Part shown: positions 15,449-23,269 of the stretch, piece after piece | Numbering within the stretch: position 1 is the stretch's first letter | Layout of the letters: every line of letters starts with the position of its first letter | Source: Candidatus Saccharibacteria bacterium UBA1932 | Lineage (GTDB): Bacteria; Patescibacteriota; Saccharimonadia; Saccharimonadales; Saccharimonadaceae | Direction: 5' to 3' | NCBI GenBank assembly: GCA_002337095.1 | Contig: DDFI01000005.1 | Location: 21,085-49,687 of the forward strand | DNA: 28,603 nt | Program-made: the position numbers and the translations under genes | Notes under the pieces: model-generated | What the model was told of the DNA's origin: nothing | What the model saw: only the letters and a program-made list of their open reading frames with translations | Databases searched by the model: none

Positions 15449-17425
15449 ATGGCGCGGCTACCAATTCCCGGCGGGGACAATAACCAATGGGGAAATATAC
15501 TTAACGAGTACTTGAGTCAGGTGCATACTTCGACAGGTGCACTTAAATCAGGTGTCATAGAGGCTGGGCATCTTGCGGCGACCGGTGGTACAAATGGCCA
15601 GGTGCTTGCGCTTGACAATAGCCAGCCAGGCGGCTTTAGCTGGGTGCCATCATCTACCGGTACGACGACTGTAGTGATGATGGGTGGAGATGTCACGGGC
15701 CCATCGAATAATGCTCAAATTGCTCCTGGCGCCGTAGGCACCACCGAGCTTGCAAATGGTGCGGTGACCACCGAAAAAATCGCCGATGGGGCGGTGACGA
15801 CAGTCAAGATTGGTGATGGCGCCGTGACTACAATAAAGATCAGCGATGGTGCGGTAACAAGTACTAAGATCGCCAACAATAGTATCTCAAACATCCATAT
15901 TGCCCCGGGGACGATAAATGAAACTAGCTTATCCACCAGTATTACCAACAAAATCAACAACCCAGTTGCAGGTATTGCCGATGGCTCTATCAATGCCGCA
16001 AAACTCAATACTCCCGCTGGCGCTACTACTGGTCAAGTGCTTGTATACGATACTTCCACCAGCGGTAGCTTTAAATGGTCGACGCTGACCACAGGGTCTG
16101 CGGCCCCTTCAGGTCCGGCAGGCGGCGACCTAACAGGTACCTATCCAAACCCAATCATTGCAAACGGCGCAGTCACGACAGCTAAATTGGCCGACAACTC
16201 TGTCACGAGTGCCAAGATTGTTGACGGTACGATTCAAGAGGCGGATCTGTCCAGTACGATTGTGACCAAACTCAACAGCCCTGTTGCGCCCAACAACTCT
16301 ATTACGCCGGTCCAGATCAACGACAATAATACCACGCCCAATAACGGCGACTACCTTGTGTACAACAGTACCACGCAGACATTCCAGTGGGTGAGTGCAC
16401 CGACTGGCGTGACAAATCTTTCCGCTACCACGACTGGCACGACAGTCACAGTAGTGAGCGACACTGGCAATGATGCGGTATTGGCTGCGGCGACCACAGT
16501 GGCAGCCGGTGTCATGAGTGCAATTGACAAGACAAAGCTCGACGGCCTATCGCTCACTGCAGGCGGCGACCTAACCGGTACCTATCCAAACCCAACCATT
16601 GCAAACGCCGCAGTCACGACAGCTAAACTAGCCGACAACTCTGTCACGAGTGCCAAGATTGTTGATGGCACTATTCAAGAGGCGGACCTGTCATCCGCAT
16701 TGGCGACTAAGATTAACAACCCAACTATTCCTGCAAATACGATTTCGCCCACACAGATCAACGATAACAATACCACGCCCAATAACGGCGACTACCTTGT
16801 GTACAACAGTACCACGCAGACATTCCAGTGGGTGAGTGCACCGACGGGAAATGGCGTTACGAACCTTACTAGTAGCGCGACAGCAACAAACGTTACGGTC
16901 TTGAGCGATACCGGTAATGATGCGACGATCGCCGGCGCTACTACTTCGGCGGCAGGGGTGATGACAGCCGCTGATAAGACGAAGCTCGATTCTATTGCTT
17001 CGGGTGCTACGGCAAATCAGACAGATGCATATCTTTTGAGCCGTGCCAACCATACCGGTACACAGGCGATCGCAACTATTACCAATTTGCAAACATCGCT
17101 CGATGCAAAGGCCGACTTGGCATATACATTTAACGCGCAAACTGGCACTAGCTATACACTGGTAGCGACAGATGCGGGGAAGTTTTTGACGTTCACGAAT
17201 ACGGCCGCGGTGACAGTAACAGTACCGACAAATGCAAGCGTGGCGTTTCCTGTTGGCACAAGGATCTATATGTCACAGCTCGGGACTGGTCAGGTGACAA
17301 TTTCGCCCGCCGGAGGCGTGACGGTCAACGCTGTTCCTGGGCGCAATATCGCCGCGCAGTTTGGTGGAGCTGAGTTAGTGAAGTATGCCGCAGATACGTG
17401 GCTACTTGTCGGACACCTCTCATGA
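15449..17425 (+). CDS. Phage tail-fibre-like repetitive protein
   Basis: The N-terminus of this 658-residue, Gly/Ala/Thr/Asn-rich protein, MARLPIPGGDNNQWGNILNE, resembles the baseplate-proximal start of some tail-fibre proteins. Residues about 91-160 are ten-residue repeats (x-x-G-AVTT-x-K-I), expected to form a beta-helical or trimeric fibre. Residues 225-518 are two 147-residue repeats, each with GGDLTGTYPNP, LADNSVTSAK and AAGVM-x-A-x-DKTKLD. The C-terminal part has SRANHTGTQAI, a hallmark of phage tail fibres. There is no signal peptide. It is coupled by ATGA to a GH26-like protein, so the pair may make a shaft and a receptor-binding tip. No other phage structural genes are present, so it is probably a domesticated adhesin or part of a dispersed injection apparatus (inference). 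Confidence 0.8.
   Translation: MARLPIPGGDNNQWGNILNEYLSQVHTSTGALKSGVIEAGHLAATGGTNGQVLALDNSQPGGFSWVPSSTGTTTVVMMGGDVTGPSNNAQIAPGAVGTTELANGAVTTEKIADGAVTTVKIGDGAVTTIKISDGAVTSTKIANNSISNIHIAPGTINETSLSTSITNKINNPVAGIADGSINAAKLNTPAGATTGQVLVYDTSTSGSFKWSTLTTGSAAPSGPAGGDLTGTYPNPIIANGAVTTAKLADNSVTSAKIVDGTIQEADLSSTIVTKLNSPVAPNNSITPVQINDNNTTPNNGDYLVYNSTTQTFQWVSAPTGVTNLSATTTGTTVTVVSDTGNDAVLAAATTVAAGVMSAIDKTKLDGLSLTAGGDLTGTYPNPTIANAAVTTAKLADNSVTSAKIVDGTIQEADLSSALATKINNPTIPANTISPTQINDNNTTPNNGDYLVYNSTTQTFQWVSAPTGNGVTNLTSSATATNVTVLSDTGNDATIAGATTSAAGVMTAADKTKLDSIASGATANQTDAYLLSRANHTGTQAIATITNLQTSLDAKADLAYTFNAQTGTSYTLVATDAGKFLTFTNTAAVTVTVPTNASVAFPVGTRIYMSQLGTGQVTISPAGGVTVNAVPGRNIAAQFGGAELVKYAADTWLLVGHLS
15719..15928 (+). 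repeat. 30-nt (10-codon) tandem repeats in the fibre gene
   Basis: Seven degenerate units encode x-A-x-G-AVTT-x-K, for example LANGAVTTEK, IADGAVTTVK, IGDGAVTTIK and ISDGAVTSTK. They grade into IANNSISNIH. Such units can expand or contract by slippage. Confidence 0.75.
16121..17000 (+). repeat. Tandem duplication with 441-nt period in the fibre gene
   Basis: Copy 1 (16121-16561) and copy 2 (16562 to about 17000) are in frame, 147 codons each. A block of 77 nt is identical (16328-16404 and 16769-16845), while other parts differ and copy 2 has a two-codon insertion (NG). A weaker third relative precedes copy 1. Confidence 0.85.
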
Positions 17426-18333
17426 GCTTTGGTATCATTGCTTCATCGTATGTTCGCCCTCAGGCCTGGGCATGGCGCTCGGGCGCGCTTGGGTATGGTG
17501 TTGACAATGGTACATTTGAAACGTGGCGTGGCACGTATGTGGGGCTCGCCTCGGCGTGGGGAGATTACAATACTGCCAACCAGCTCTCGGCATGGGCGCT
17601 TGACCCAGGCGGCCCCTACGCTAACTGGGCACGAGACATGGACTACAGTATTGGCGCAATCTGGAAAGCAGAGGGGATGACCTGGGCAAATGCTGCTTCG
17701 GGTGCCTATGATACCCAGTGGACCAATGCGCTGATATCGGTGCGAGACAAGTGGTATAGAATCAAACGAGGGCACCTATTCTTGCGATTTGCGTATGATA
17801 TGAACGGCAACTGGCAGCCGTGGTGGGTTGCTGACTCAGAGGTTAACGACTTTAAGACGTCCTGGATACGCTTTTATAATTTACAACGGTCGATTATTCC
17901 TGCGGCCAGCCTGGTCTTTGGTGTGCATGGTAATACGGTGGGTCCAACCTATGATTGGCGTACGCTGTGGCCGGGTGATCAGTATGTTGATCTATTTGAG
18001 GTATTGTGGAATGCGCAGCATTGGAATCTACAGGGCAGCACCCCCACAGACCCATACGGTGGCCCTCAAGCCCTTGCGCTTCATCAAGACTTTGCGCGGC
18101 TGCACGGCAAGAGCATGGCAATCCACTGGTGCACGCGAAACGATCTGGTGGGCGATAACCCTGCCTACATTGACTACATGAAAAACTTCTTTGATGCACA
18201 GAAGGGCTATGCGCCGGGTTGCGTTGTGTATGAGTCATATTATAACAATGACGCGTCACCATTCGCCCAGATTTACCCTGATACGACTACGCAGCTGCCA
18301 CTATCTGCAGCGCGGTATAAACAATTGTTCTAG
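17422..18333 (+). CDS. GH26-like protein lacking both catalytic glutamates
   Basis: From the ATG at 17422, which overlaps the fibre stop (ATGA), the product is 303 residues. It aligns by eye with the GH26-like domain of the 616-residue protein at 18877-20727: TWANAAS in both; LRFAYDMNGNW (121-131) against RLGWELEGSW; PGDQYVDLFEVLWN (184-197) against PGDDVVDLVGVDWYN. The acid/base Glu is Asp126, and the nucleophile position (FNEWG in the partner) is occupied by Trp236 in AIHWCT. The GH26 family cleaves beta-mannans and related glycans. This copy is probably a carbohydrate-binding pseudoenzyme. It lacks a signal peptide. Coupling to the fibre gene suggests a glycan-binding tip or chaperone-like partner (inference). 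The upstream start at 17398 is not supported. Confidence 0.72.
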   Translation: MSFGIIASSYVRPQAWAWRSGALGYGVDNGTFETWRGTYVGLASAWGDYNTANQLSAWALDPGGPYANWARDMDYSIGAIWKAEGMTWANAASGAYDTQWTNALISVRDKWYRIKRGHLFLRFAYDMNGNWQPWWVADSEVNDFKTSWIRFYNLQRSIIPAASLVFGVHGNTVGPTYDWRTLWPGDQYVDLFEVLWNAQHWNLQGSTPTDPYGGPQALALHQDFARLHGKSMAIHWCTRNDLVGDNPAYIDYMKNFFDAQKGYAPGCVVYESYYNNDASPFAQIYPDTTTQLPLSAARYKQLF

Positions 18334-18377
18334 GGACGAGCGCAAAGGTATGATTAATTACCCGACGGCTTGTTAAT

Positions 18378-18406
18378 TTGACCCGCGACGAGAGACCTGC
18401 TACAAT
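18378..18406 (+). promoter_or_regulatory. Promoter of initiator tRNA
   Basis: TTGACC (18378-18383) and TACAAT (18401-18406) are exactly 17 nt apart, with start predicted about 18413, 5 nt before the mature tRNA. Confidence 0.7.
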
Positions 18407-18417
18407 AAACATTGTAT

Positions 18418-18705
<288 letters not shown>

Positions 18706-18876
18706 AGCTCATCTTGTAGGTTGCCTAGAAGTTGAAGGAGCCCAAGCTCCGACGGCTATGAGGGGCGGCGTCGGAGATGGGCTCTGATTATATATTACCA
18801 CTTTATAGCCAAAAAGTCAATACTTTGACTTAGGAATAATCAATAACGGGGCGAGAGCAACCTATTAGTATAGAGA

Positions 18877-20727
18877 TTACAGTCGATATGGGGAGCTGGG
18901 TCCCACACACGCCTGGTAGGCGGCTTTTCCGTTGGGCATTTGGCCGGTCATAAAGGAGTTCTCTACGTTGCCTGTAGCGGGATCGTCGAAGTATAACTCT
19001 AGGGCCATGACGTCGCGACTGTCCCACATAAACTGATACATTCGATTGATCCACCACGGCGAATCACCGCGTCCGTTGTTGTTGCCCTGTTGGCCGTTTG
19101 CGTATGTTACATTAATCAGTGCGGCAAGGCCCCATTCGTTAAAGCACACCCCCTTATTATGGGCGCGAGCAAAATCAACGCAGTCGCCGGGCCCAATGCC
19201 CTGAGGTGGCCGCAGGTGGGCCTGGAACTCTGCTTCATTTGAAGCCCCCATCTCCCAGGCGTTGTACCAGTCTACGCCCACTAGGTCGACGACATCGTCG
19301 CCAGGATAGCAGCGATCTGAAAGCATCGCTTTTGGTTGAGATGAGTCCCATATCGTTGCGCCATTTAGCTCGTGGCAGAACTTAGCATTTGGAAGTACAG
19401 CTCGGATGGAGTTTACCGCCTGTCGGAAGGCTGCCTTATAATTGTTCTCTTGGCCGATTCGCACCTGATGCGGGAACCATGAGCCTTCTAGCTCCCAGCC
19501 TAGGCGGAATATGGGGTCAACAAACCCGGCGTTTTTGAAGTGAGTCGCGATAGCGCTATAGACATAATTGCGCGCACCTGATGCGGCACTGGCATAGTTA
19601 AAGTTAGCCTCCTGGACGTTAAGTGCTACGCCGACGACTGGCCGAATGCCCGCTGGGTGGGGCGGGCTGCCGTTGAAATTATTAGCAGGCCACGATTGCG
19701 AGGCGGCATTTGCCCAGGTGTCGCGTGGGCAGTATGTCATGACTGCATCGAGTGGCGCCCCTCGCATTTGTTCAAAAGCAACCTGTGCGTTTGACCAGCC
19801 ATTATAGCTATAATAACACCCAGATAACCAAGGTAGACCAGAGCGATTTGAGCCAAAGAGGCGAGCCGCTGCAGCCCCCATTGTGCCGACTGCGCCACCG
19901 CTGCTTGTCCTGGCGGATGTGGCGACAGAATTGGTTTGTCCGCCTGCCGCTAAGTTGCCGATTAGCTGGTAGTTGTAGGCCATGCCTGCGGTGAGTCCGT
20001 TATCTGTATACGACGTCGACGACGCGGGGATCGTCGCAATAGTAGTGCCGCCTCGCTTGAGCGTATAGTTGGTGAGTGCAGCGCCACTGTACGACCAGCC
20101 TAGGCTGATCGAAGTAGTAGTTACGCTGGTAGAGGTAAAATTCGTGAGAGGGTCTGCCTGGATAGTGATAGTGCTCGTCGAGCTGAGCCCTCCGCCAGAT
20201 ACCGTCAGGTGATATGTCTGACCGGCCACAAGGTTTGTGAATGTAAACTGTCGCAAACTCGAGGCGGTGGTAGTCGACCACGCGCCGTATCCGCTACCAT
20301 CAGTACCGTCGCGCCCGACGGTCCAGCCTTCTGGGGGGTTTGCTGATGTTGTCCACTGCAGGACGACTGAGCCGCCGCCGTTATCGAATATAGTTGACGT
20401 GAGGTCTTGCGGCGGAGTCGTGCCGGTGCCGGATGTCATATCGAGGGTTTTTGAGGCGACGATACCGCCGCCTGCTACCGTGAAAGTGTATGTTTTGTCG
20501 GACGAAAGATTAGTAAAGTCCTGCGTGAAGGTAGAGGCGCTAACATTGGTAGACCACGGGCCATATCCGCTGCTGTCGGTGCCGTCGCGTCCAACAGTCC
20601 AGCCGCCATTTGGCGATATATTTGACGACCACGTTACTCTTGCACTGGAGCTAGAGAGCTTCTGAACAGTGACAATTAGCGTTCTCTTGGTGGGGACCCT
20701 GATAACTCTGCGTGCATAAAAGCTCAT
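18877..20727 (-). CDS. FN3-repeat protein with a GH26-like glycoside hydrolase domain
   Basis: Residues about 15-275 of this 616-residue protein hold three FN3-like domains. The first two share GWTVGRDGT-D-x-SGYG-x-WST, an obvious internal duplication, and the third is distinct (residues 193-272). Residues about 290-616 are GH26-like, with RLGWELEGSW (Glu412 as candidate acid/base), PGDDVVDLVGVDWYN (475-489), and FNEWG (Glu531 as candidate nucleophile). GH26 enzymes hydrolyse mannans or related beta-glycans. Both glutamates are kept, unlike the 303-residue relative at 17422. No signal peptide is present, so its route out, if exported, is unclear. TATAAT lies 6 nt before the ATG (leaderless). 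It converges on the fibre operon across the tRNA-fMet region and probably acts on host surface glycan (inference). Confidence 0.75.
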   Translation of the reverse strand: MSFYARRVIRVPTKRTLIVTVQKLSSSSARVTWSSNISPNGGWTVGRDGTDSSGYGPWSTNVSASTFTQDFTNLSSDKTYTFTVAGGGIVASKTLDMTSGTGTTPPQDLTSTIFDNGGGSVVLQWTTSANPPEGWTVGRDGTDGSGYGAWSTTTASSLRQFTFTNLVAGQTYHLTVSGGGLSSTSTITIQADPLTNFTSTSVTTTSISLGWSYSGAALTNYTLKRGGTTIATIPASSTSYTDNGLTAGMAYNYQLIGNLAAGGQTNSVATSARTSSGGAVGTMGAAAARLFGSNRSGLPWLSGCYYSYNGWSNAQVAFEQMRGAPLDAVMTYCPRDTWANAASQSWPANNFNGSPPHPAGIRPVVGVALNVQEANFNYASAASGARNYVYSAIATHFKNAGFVDPIFRLGWELEGSWFPHQVRIGQENNYKAAFRQAVNSIRAVLPNAKFCHELNGATIWDSSQPKAMLSDRCYPGDDVVDLVGVDWYNAWEMGASNEAEFQAHLRPPQGIGPGDCVDFARAHNKGVCFNEWGLAALINVTYANGQQGNNNGRGDSPWWINRMYQFMWDSRDVMALELYFDDPATGNVENSFMTGQMPNGKAAYQACVGPSSPYRL

Positions 20728-20733
20728 GCTTAA

Positions 20734-20739
20734 ATTATA
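20734..20739 (-). promoter_or_regulatory. -10 box of leaderless promoter for the FN3-GH26 gene
   Basis: Minus-strand TATAAT is followed by 6 nt and ATG (20727). Confidence 0.65.
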
Positions 20740-20808
20740 GCATATGCTACGCTCACTATGACATGCATTTTATGCAGCAAGAGCGTGGCGTATCTGCTGT
20801 ACGGTCGG

Positions 20809-22188
20809 CTATTTTGCAAGTTTGCTGGCGGCGACGCGAATGGCCTCACTCCACGACAAAAAGCCGTGTGGGGTGGTGGCGATATCGGTGGCGGTCATGT
20901 GGTGCTGGATAGCCAGGGTGAGCTCGTGGATACTTTCGGCAGCATGGGGCGCTACTACTGTAGCGCCGAGAATAACGCCACGTTTGTCGGTGATAATCTT
21001 GACAAATCCATCGCGGAAATCGCTAGTATTACTACGGGCAACGATGCGCAGCGGGGCGACCGCCTTGTTGATACGCAGATCGCGGCGTAGGCAGTCATCT
21101 TCGCTGAGGCCAACCGAGGCGATACCAGGATGCGTGAAGGTGATACGAGGCAGCGCGGCATAATCGGGGCTGCGACGAGACTTGGGATGTAAAAGGTTGT
21201 GCGCAACCAGCTGGCCCTGCAGCAGGGCGCGGTGCGTCGAGCAGGCATCGCCGATGACTTCGCCTGCAGCGTAGATATGCCGCACATTCGTAGCCAGGTA
21301 ATCGTCGACGTCGATACCGCGCGGCGAGTAGTGTACGCCGGCGTTTTCGAGGCCTAGGTCGACATTTGGTTGACGGCCGCTACAGATGAGTACTTCGTCG
21401 ACCTGGATTTCGCTGGTAGTGCCGCCGCGGCTGTAGGTGACGCGGTTGCCAAGGCCCTTTTTTTCTATCGAGATAACCTGAGTGCCGGTCAGCCATGTAA
21501 TGCCTTTCTCGTCGTGGAGCAGCTGGCCAATGAGCTCGCCCACCTCGCTGTCTTCATCGGGGAGGATGCGGTTGGCGATTTCGGAGACGTAGACTTTGCT
21601 GCCAAATGTCGCCATCAACTGCGCGTACTCAACAGCGGTGCTGTCGCTGCCGATGACAAAGAGGCTGCGCGGTGGGCGCGTGAGCGACATGATAGTGCGC
21701 GGCGTGAGGTAACTGACGGCGTCGATGCCAGCGATGCGCGGCGCTTCGATATGCGAGCCAGTAGCAACCAAGAAGCTCGCTGCCGACAGGTGACGGCGGT
21801 TGATGGTGATCTCGTGGGGGCTTAGGAAATGTGCGATGCCGTGGTAGGTGTCGATGCGTTTGCTCTCGTAATATTTTTGGTTGTCGCCGGCGCCGGTGCG
21901 TTTGACAACGAGGTCTTTCCAGCGCAGGATCGATGGATAATTATAGCCAAGCATGCTGGAGCGGATACCAAATCTATCGCCGCGACGAGCTTCGTCGTAG
22001 AGGTTGGCGATGTGGAGCATGGTGGCGCGCGGTACATCGCCCCAGTTGGGTGATTCGCCCCCAAATTCGCTCCCCTCGATTAGGGCGACACGCCGCCCAG
22101 CATCCGCGACTGTCAGGGCGGCAGTGCTACCACTGGCGCCGCTGCCGATGACAATGAGGTCGTAGTCGAATTGTGGTTTTTTGGCCAT
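20809..22188 (-). CDS. FAD/NAD(P)-dependent oxidoreductase related to mercuric reductase/lipoamide dehydrogenase, without redox cysteines
   Basis: A 459-residue flavoprotein with an FAD-binding GSGASG (15-20), a second Rossmann motif VIGSDSTAVEYAQ (178-190), a third FAD motif YAAGEVIGD, and a C-terminal dimerisation domain (HPGIASVGLSE, HAAESIHEL). The active-site stretch is GGESPNWGDVP (43-53) where disulfide reductases have GG-T/E-C-x-N-x-G-C-x-P: both cysteines are replaced, by Ser46 and Asp51. It therefore cannot act by the usual dithiol mechanism. It may transfer hydride directly, like SthA-type transhydrogenases, or use another acceptor (inference). It has an AGGAG ribosome binding site and is the last gene of a minus-strand operon after the ATP-cone protein. 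Confidence 0.82.
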   Translation of the reverse strand: MAKKPQFDYDLIVIGSGASGSTAALTVADAGRRVALIEGSEFGGESPNWGDVPRATMLHIANLYDEARRGDRFGIRSSMLGYNYPSILRWKDLVVKRTGAGDNQKYYESKRIDTYHGIAHFLSPHEITINRRHLSAASFLVATGSHIEAPRIAGIDAVSYLTPRTIMSLTRPPRSLFVIGSDSTAVEYAQLMATFGSKVYVSEIANRILPDEDSEVGELIGQLLHDEKGITWLTGTQVISIEKKGLGNRVTYSRGGTTSEIQVDEVLICSGRQPNVDLGLENAGVHYSPRGIDVDDYLATNVRHIYAAGEVIGDACSTHRALLQGQLVAHNLLHPKSRRSPDYAALPRITFTHPGIASVGLSEDDCLRRDLRINKAVAPLRIVARSNTSDFRDGFVKIITDKRGVILGATVVAPHAAESIHELTLAIQHHMTATDIATTPHGFLSWSEAIRVAASKLAK

Positions 22189-22201
22189 GGAATGCTCCTG
22201 T

Positions 22202-22483
22202 TTAGATAATCATAGTATGGTGCCGGTACAGATAAGCAGCTTCGGGATGATGGGCGTGTAAGCTGTCGGCGGCTTTGCGGCGCAGGTCGGCACTGGTGAT
22301 CTGTGGGCGGTCGACGAGCCACAGGACAACACCGTCGCAGGCCCGCGCGGCGATGTCATCGGCCTGGCCATGCGGCGTGCGCACACTCAGGCAGGCAGCG
22401 ACGATACTGCGGTGTAGCTTGGTGCGGTCGAACGCCTCGCTTGGTCGGCCGCCACGCTTGATGACGTCAATAAGCGGCGCCAT
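22202..22483 (-). CDS. Stand-alone ATP-cone domain protein
   Basis: The 93-residue product matches an ATP-cone along its length: IKRGGRPSEAFDRTKLHRSI, then a central helix with TPHGQADDIA, ITSADLRRKAADSL, and AYLYRHHTMI at the end. ATP-cones bind ATP/dATP and normally sit on ribonucleotide reductases or in NrdR behind a zinc ribbon. Here no other domain is attached. It lies 2 nt after a membrane protein gene and 13 nt before the flavoprotein, in one operon. It may be a detached nucleotide sensor acting on a partner such as ribonucleotide reductase (inference). Confidence 0.82.
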   Translation of the reverse strand: MAPLIDVIKRGGRPSEAFDRTKLHRSIVAACLSVRTPHGQADDIAARACDGVVLWLVDRPQITSADLRRKAADSLHAHHPEAAYLYRHHTMII

Positions 22484-22485
22484 AC

Positions 22486-23196
22486 TTACGACACTCCTAT
22501 ACTTGCCGCAGCGACATCGCTATACAAATAGATGGCAAGGACGACCAGGGCCGCCCCAGCAATAAATTGCAGGAATTGCTTGTTGTGCTCGCGCCAGGCT
22601 TGGATATGGCTGATTTTGTGACCGCTGCCGATGAGGGCATTGACGATAATTAGCGAGCTGGTAGCGGTGATAGCGTACAGGCCCAGCGCGATCATTTGCC
22701 AGCCCGGGGTAAGCGTGATCATCGACAGCGCCGCAGCCGTGACCGGCCCGATCACAAATAGTAGTTCGCTGAGTACGCTGACCAAGCCTAGGCTGAATGC
22801 CTCGGCGGCATTATCGGTGGCTTTGGCCCGTCGTGACAGAAACGAGGCCGCGCCGCGGGGTAGCCACAGGGTCGTGCCGGGTGAGCGCCGGTAGTAAAAG
22901 GCCCAGACGGCCAGGCCTAGCCCGCCGAGCACGCCACAGATTGCTGCCCAGGCGCCGCTCGGCACTCGTGTGCCCCACCAGGTGGTCGCCAGATAGGCCG
23001 CAGTGGCGACCAGTAGCGTGGTCATGGTAAGTGCACCCCAGGTAAAGCTGTGGGTGAGTGCCATCAGCGTGCGCTGGCGACGCCCCGCACCGATGGCATG
23101 CCCTGATAGCAGTGTCAGCATGCTCACGCTCAGCTGAAAACTGGCGTGGATCAGCCCACAGAGGGCGATGATGATGAGGGTGTCGTAGGGTATCAT
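22486..23196 (-). CDS. Six-helix membrane protein, LysE/CcdA-like topology
   Basis: A 236-residue hydrophobic protein with about six membrane helices (roughly 6-28, 47-69, 81-101, 135-160, 164-190 and 207-226). The pairing of three helices, a basic loop (FLSRRAKATDN), and three more helices with Pro-containing segments (VIGPVTAAAL) resembles the LysE/CcdA superfamily, but no diagnostic motif or cysteine pair of CcdA is present. It is the first of three tightly spaced genes with the ATP-cone and flavoprotein genes, so it may pass electrons or metabolites to them (inference). There is no good ribosome binding site. Confidence 0.65.
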   Translation of the reverse strand: MIPYDTLIIIALCGLIHASFQLSVSMLTLLSGHAIGAGRRQRTLMALTHSFTWGALTMTTLLVATAAYLATTWWGTRVPSGAWAAICGVLGGLGLAVWAFYYRRSPGTTLWLPRGAASFLSRRAKATDNAAEAFSLGLVSVLSELLFVIGPVTAAALSMITLTPGWQMIALGLYAITATSSLIIVNALIGSGHKISHIQAWREHNKQFLQFIAGAALVVLAIYLYSDVAAASIGVS

Positions 23197-23231
23197 GTTT
23201 GTCTCAAATATCTAGAGAGGACTCTCTTATA

Positions 23232-23250
23232 ATTGTACCATAAGCGGTAC
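23232..23250 (-). promoter_or_regulatory. Candidate promoter with inverted repeat before the membrane protein gene
   Basis: Minus-strand TACAAT (23232-23237) would start near 23225, giving a ~29-nt leader containing the palindrome AGAGAGTCCTCTCT. A second inverted repeat, GTACC (23235-23239) with GGTAC (23246-23250), overlaps the -10 box and could be an operator. Confidence 0.35.
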
Positions 23251-23269
23251 GGAGTGCCAATGTGGGGTG

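Noticed and set aside
15719..17000. CRISPR-like or satellite array
   Set aside because: The repeats are in-frame coding repeats with no unique spacers, and no cas genes are present.
16691..17140. 149-codon minus-strand frame in the fibre gene
   Set aside because: It overlaps the repeat region and is explained by the repetitive Thr/Ala codons of the plus-strand gene.
21370..21825. 151-codon open frame opposite the flavoprotein gene
   Set aside because: It is antisense to conserved FAD-protein motifs and reflects GC-rich codon shadowing only.
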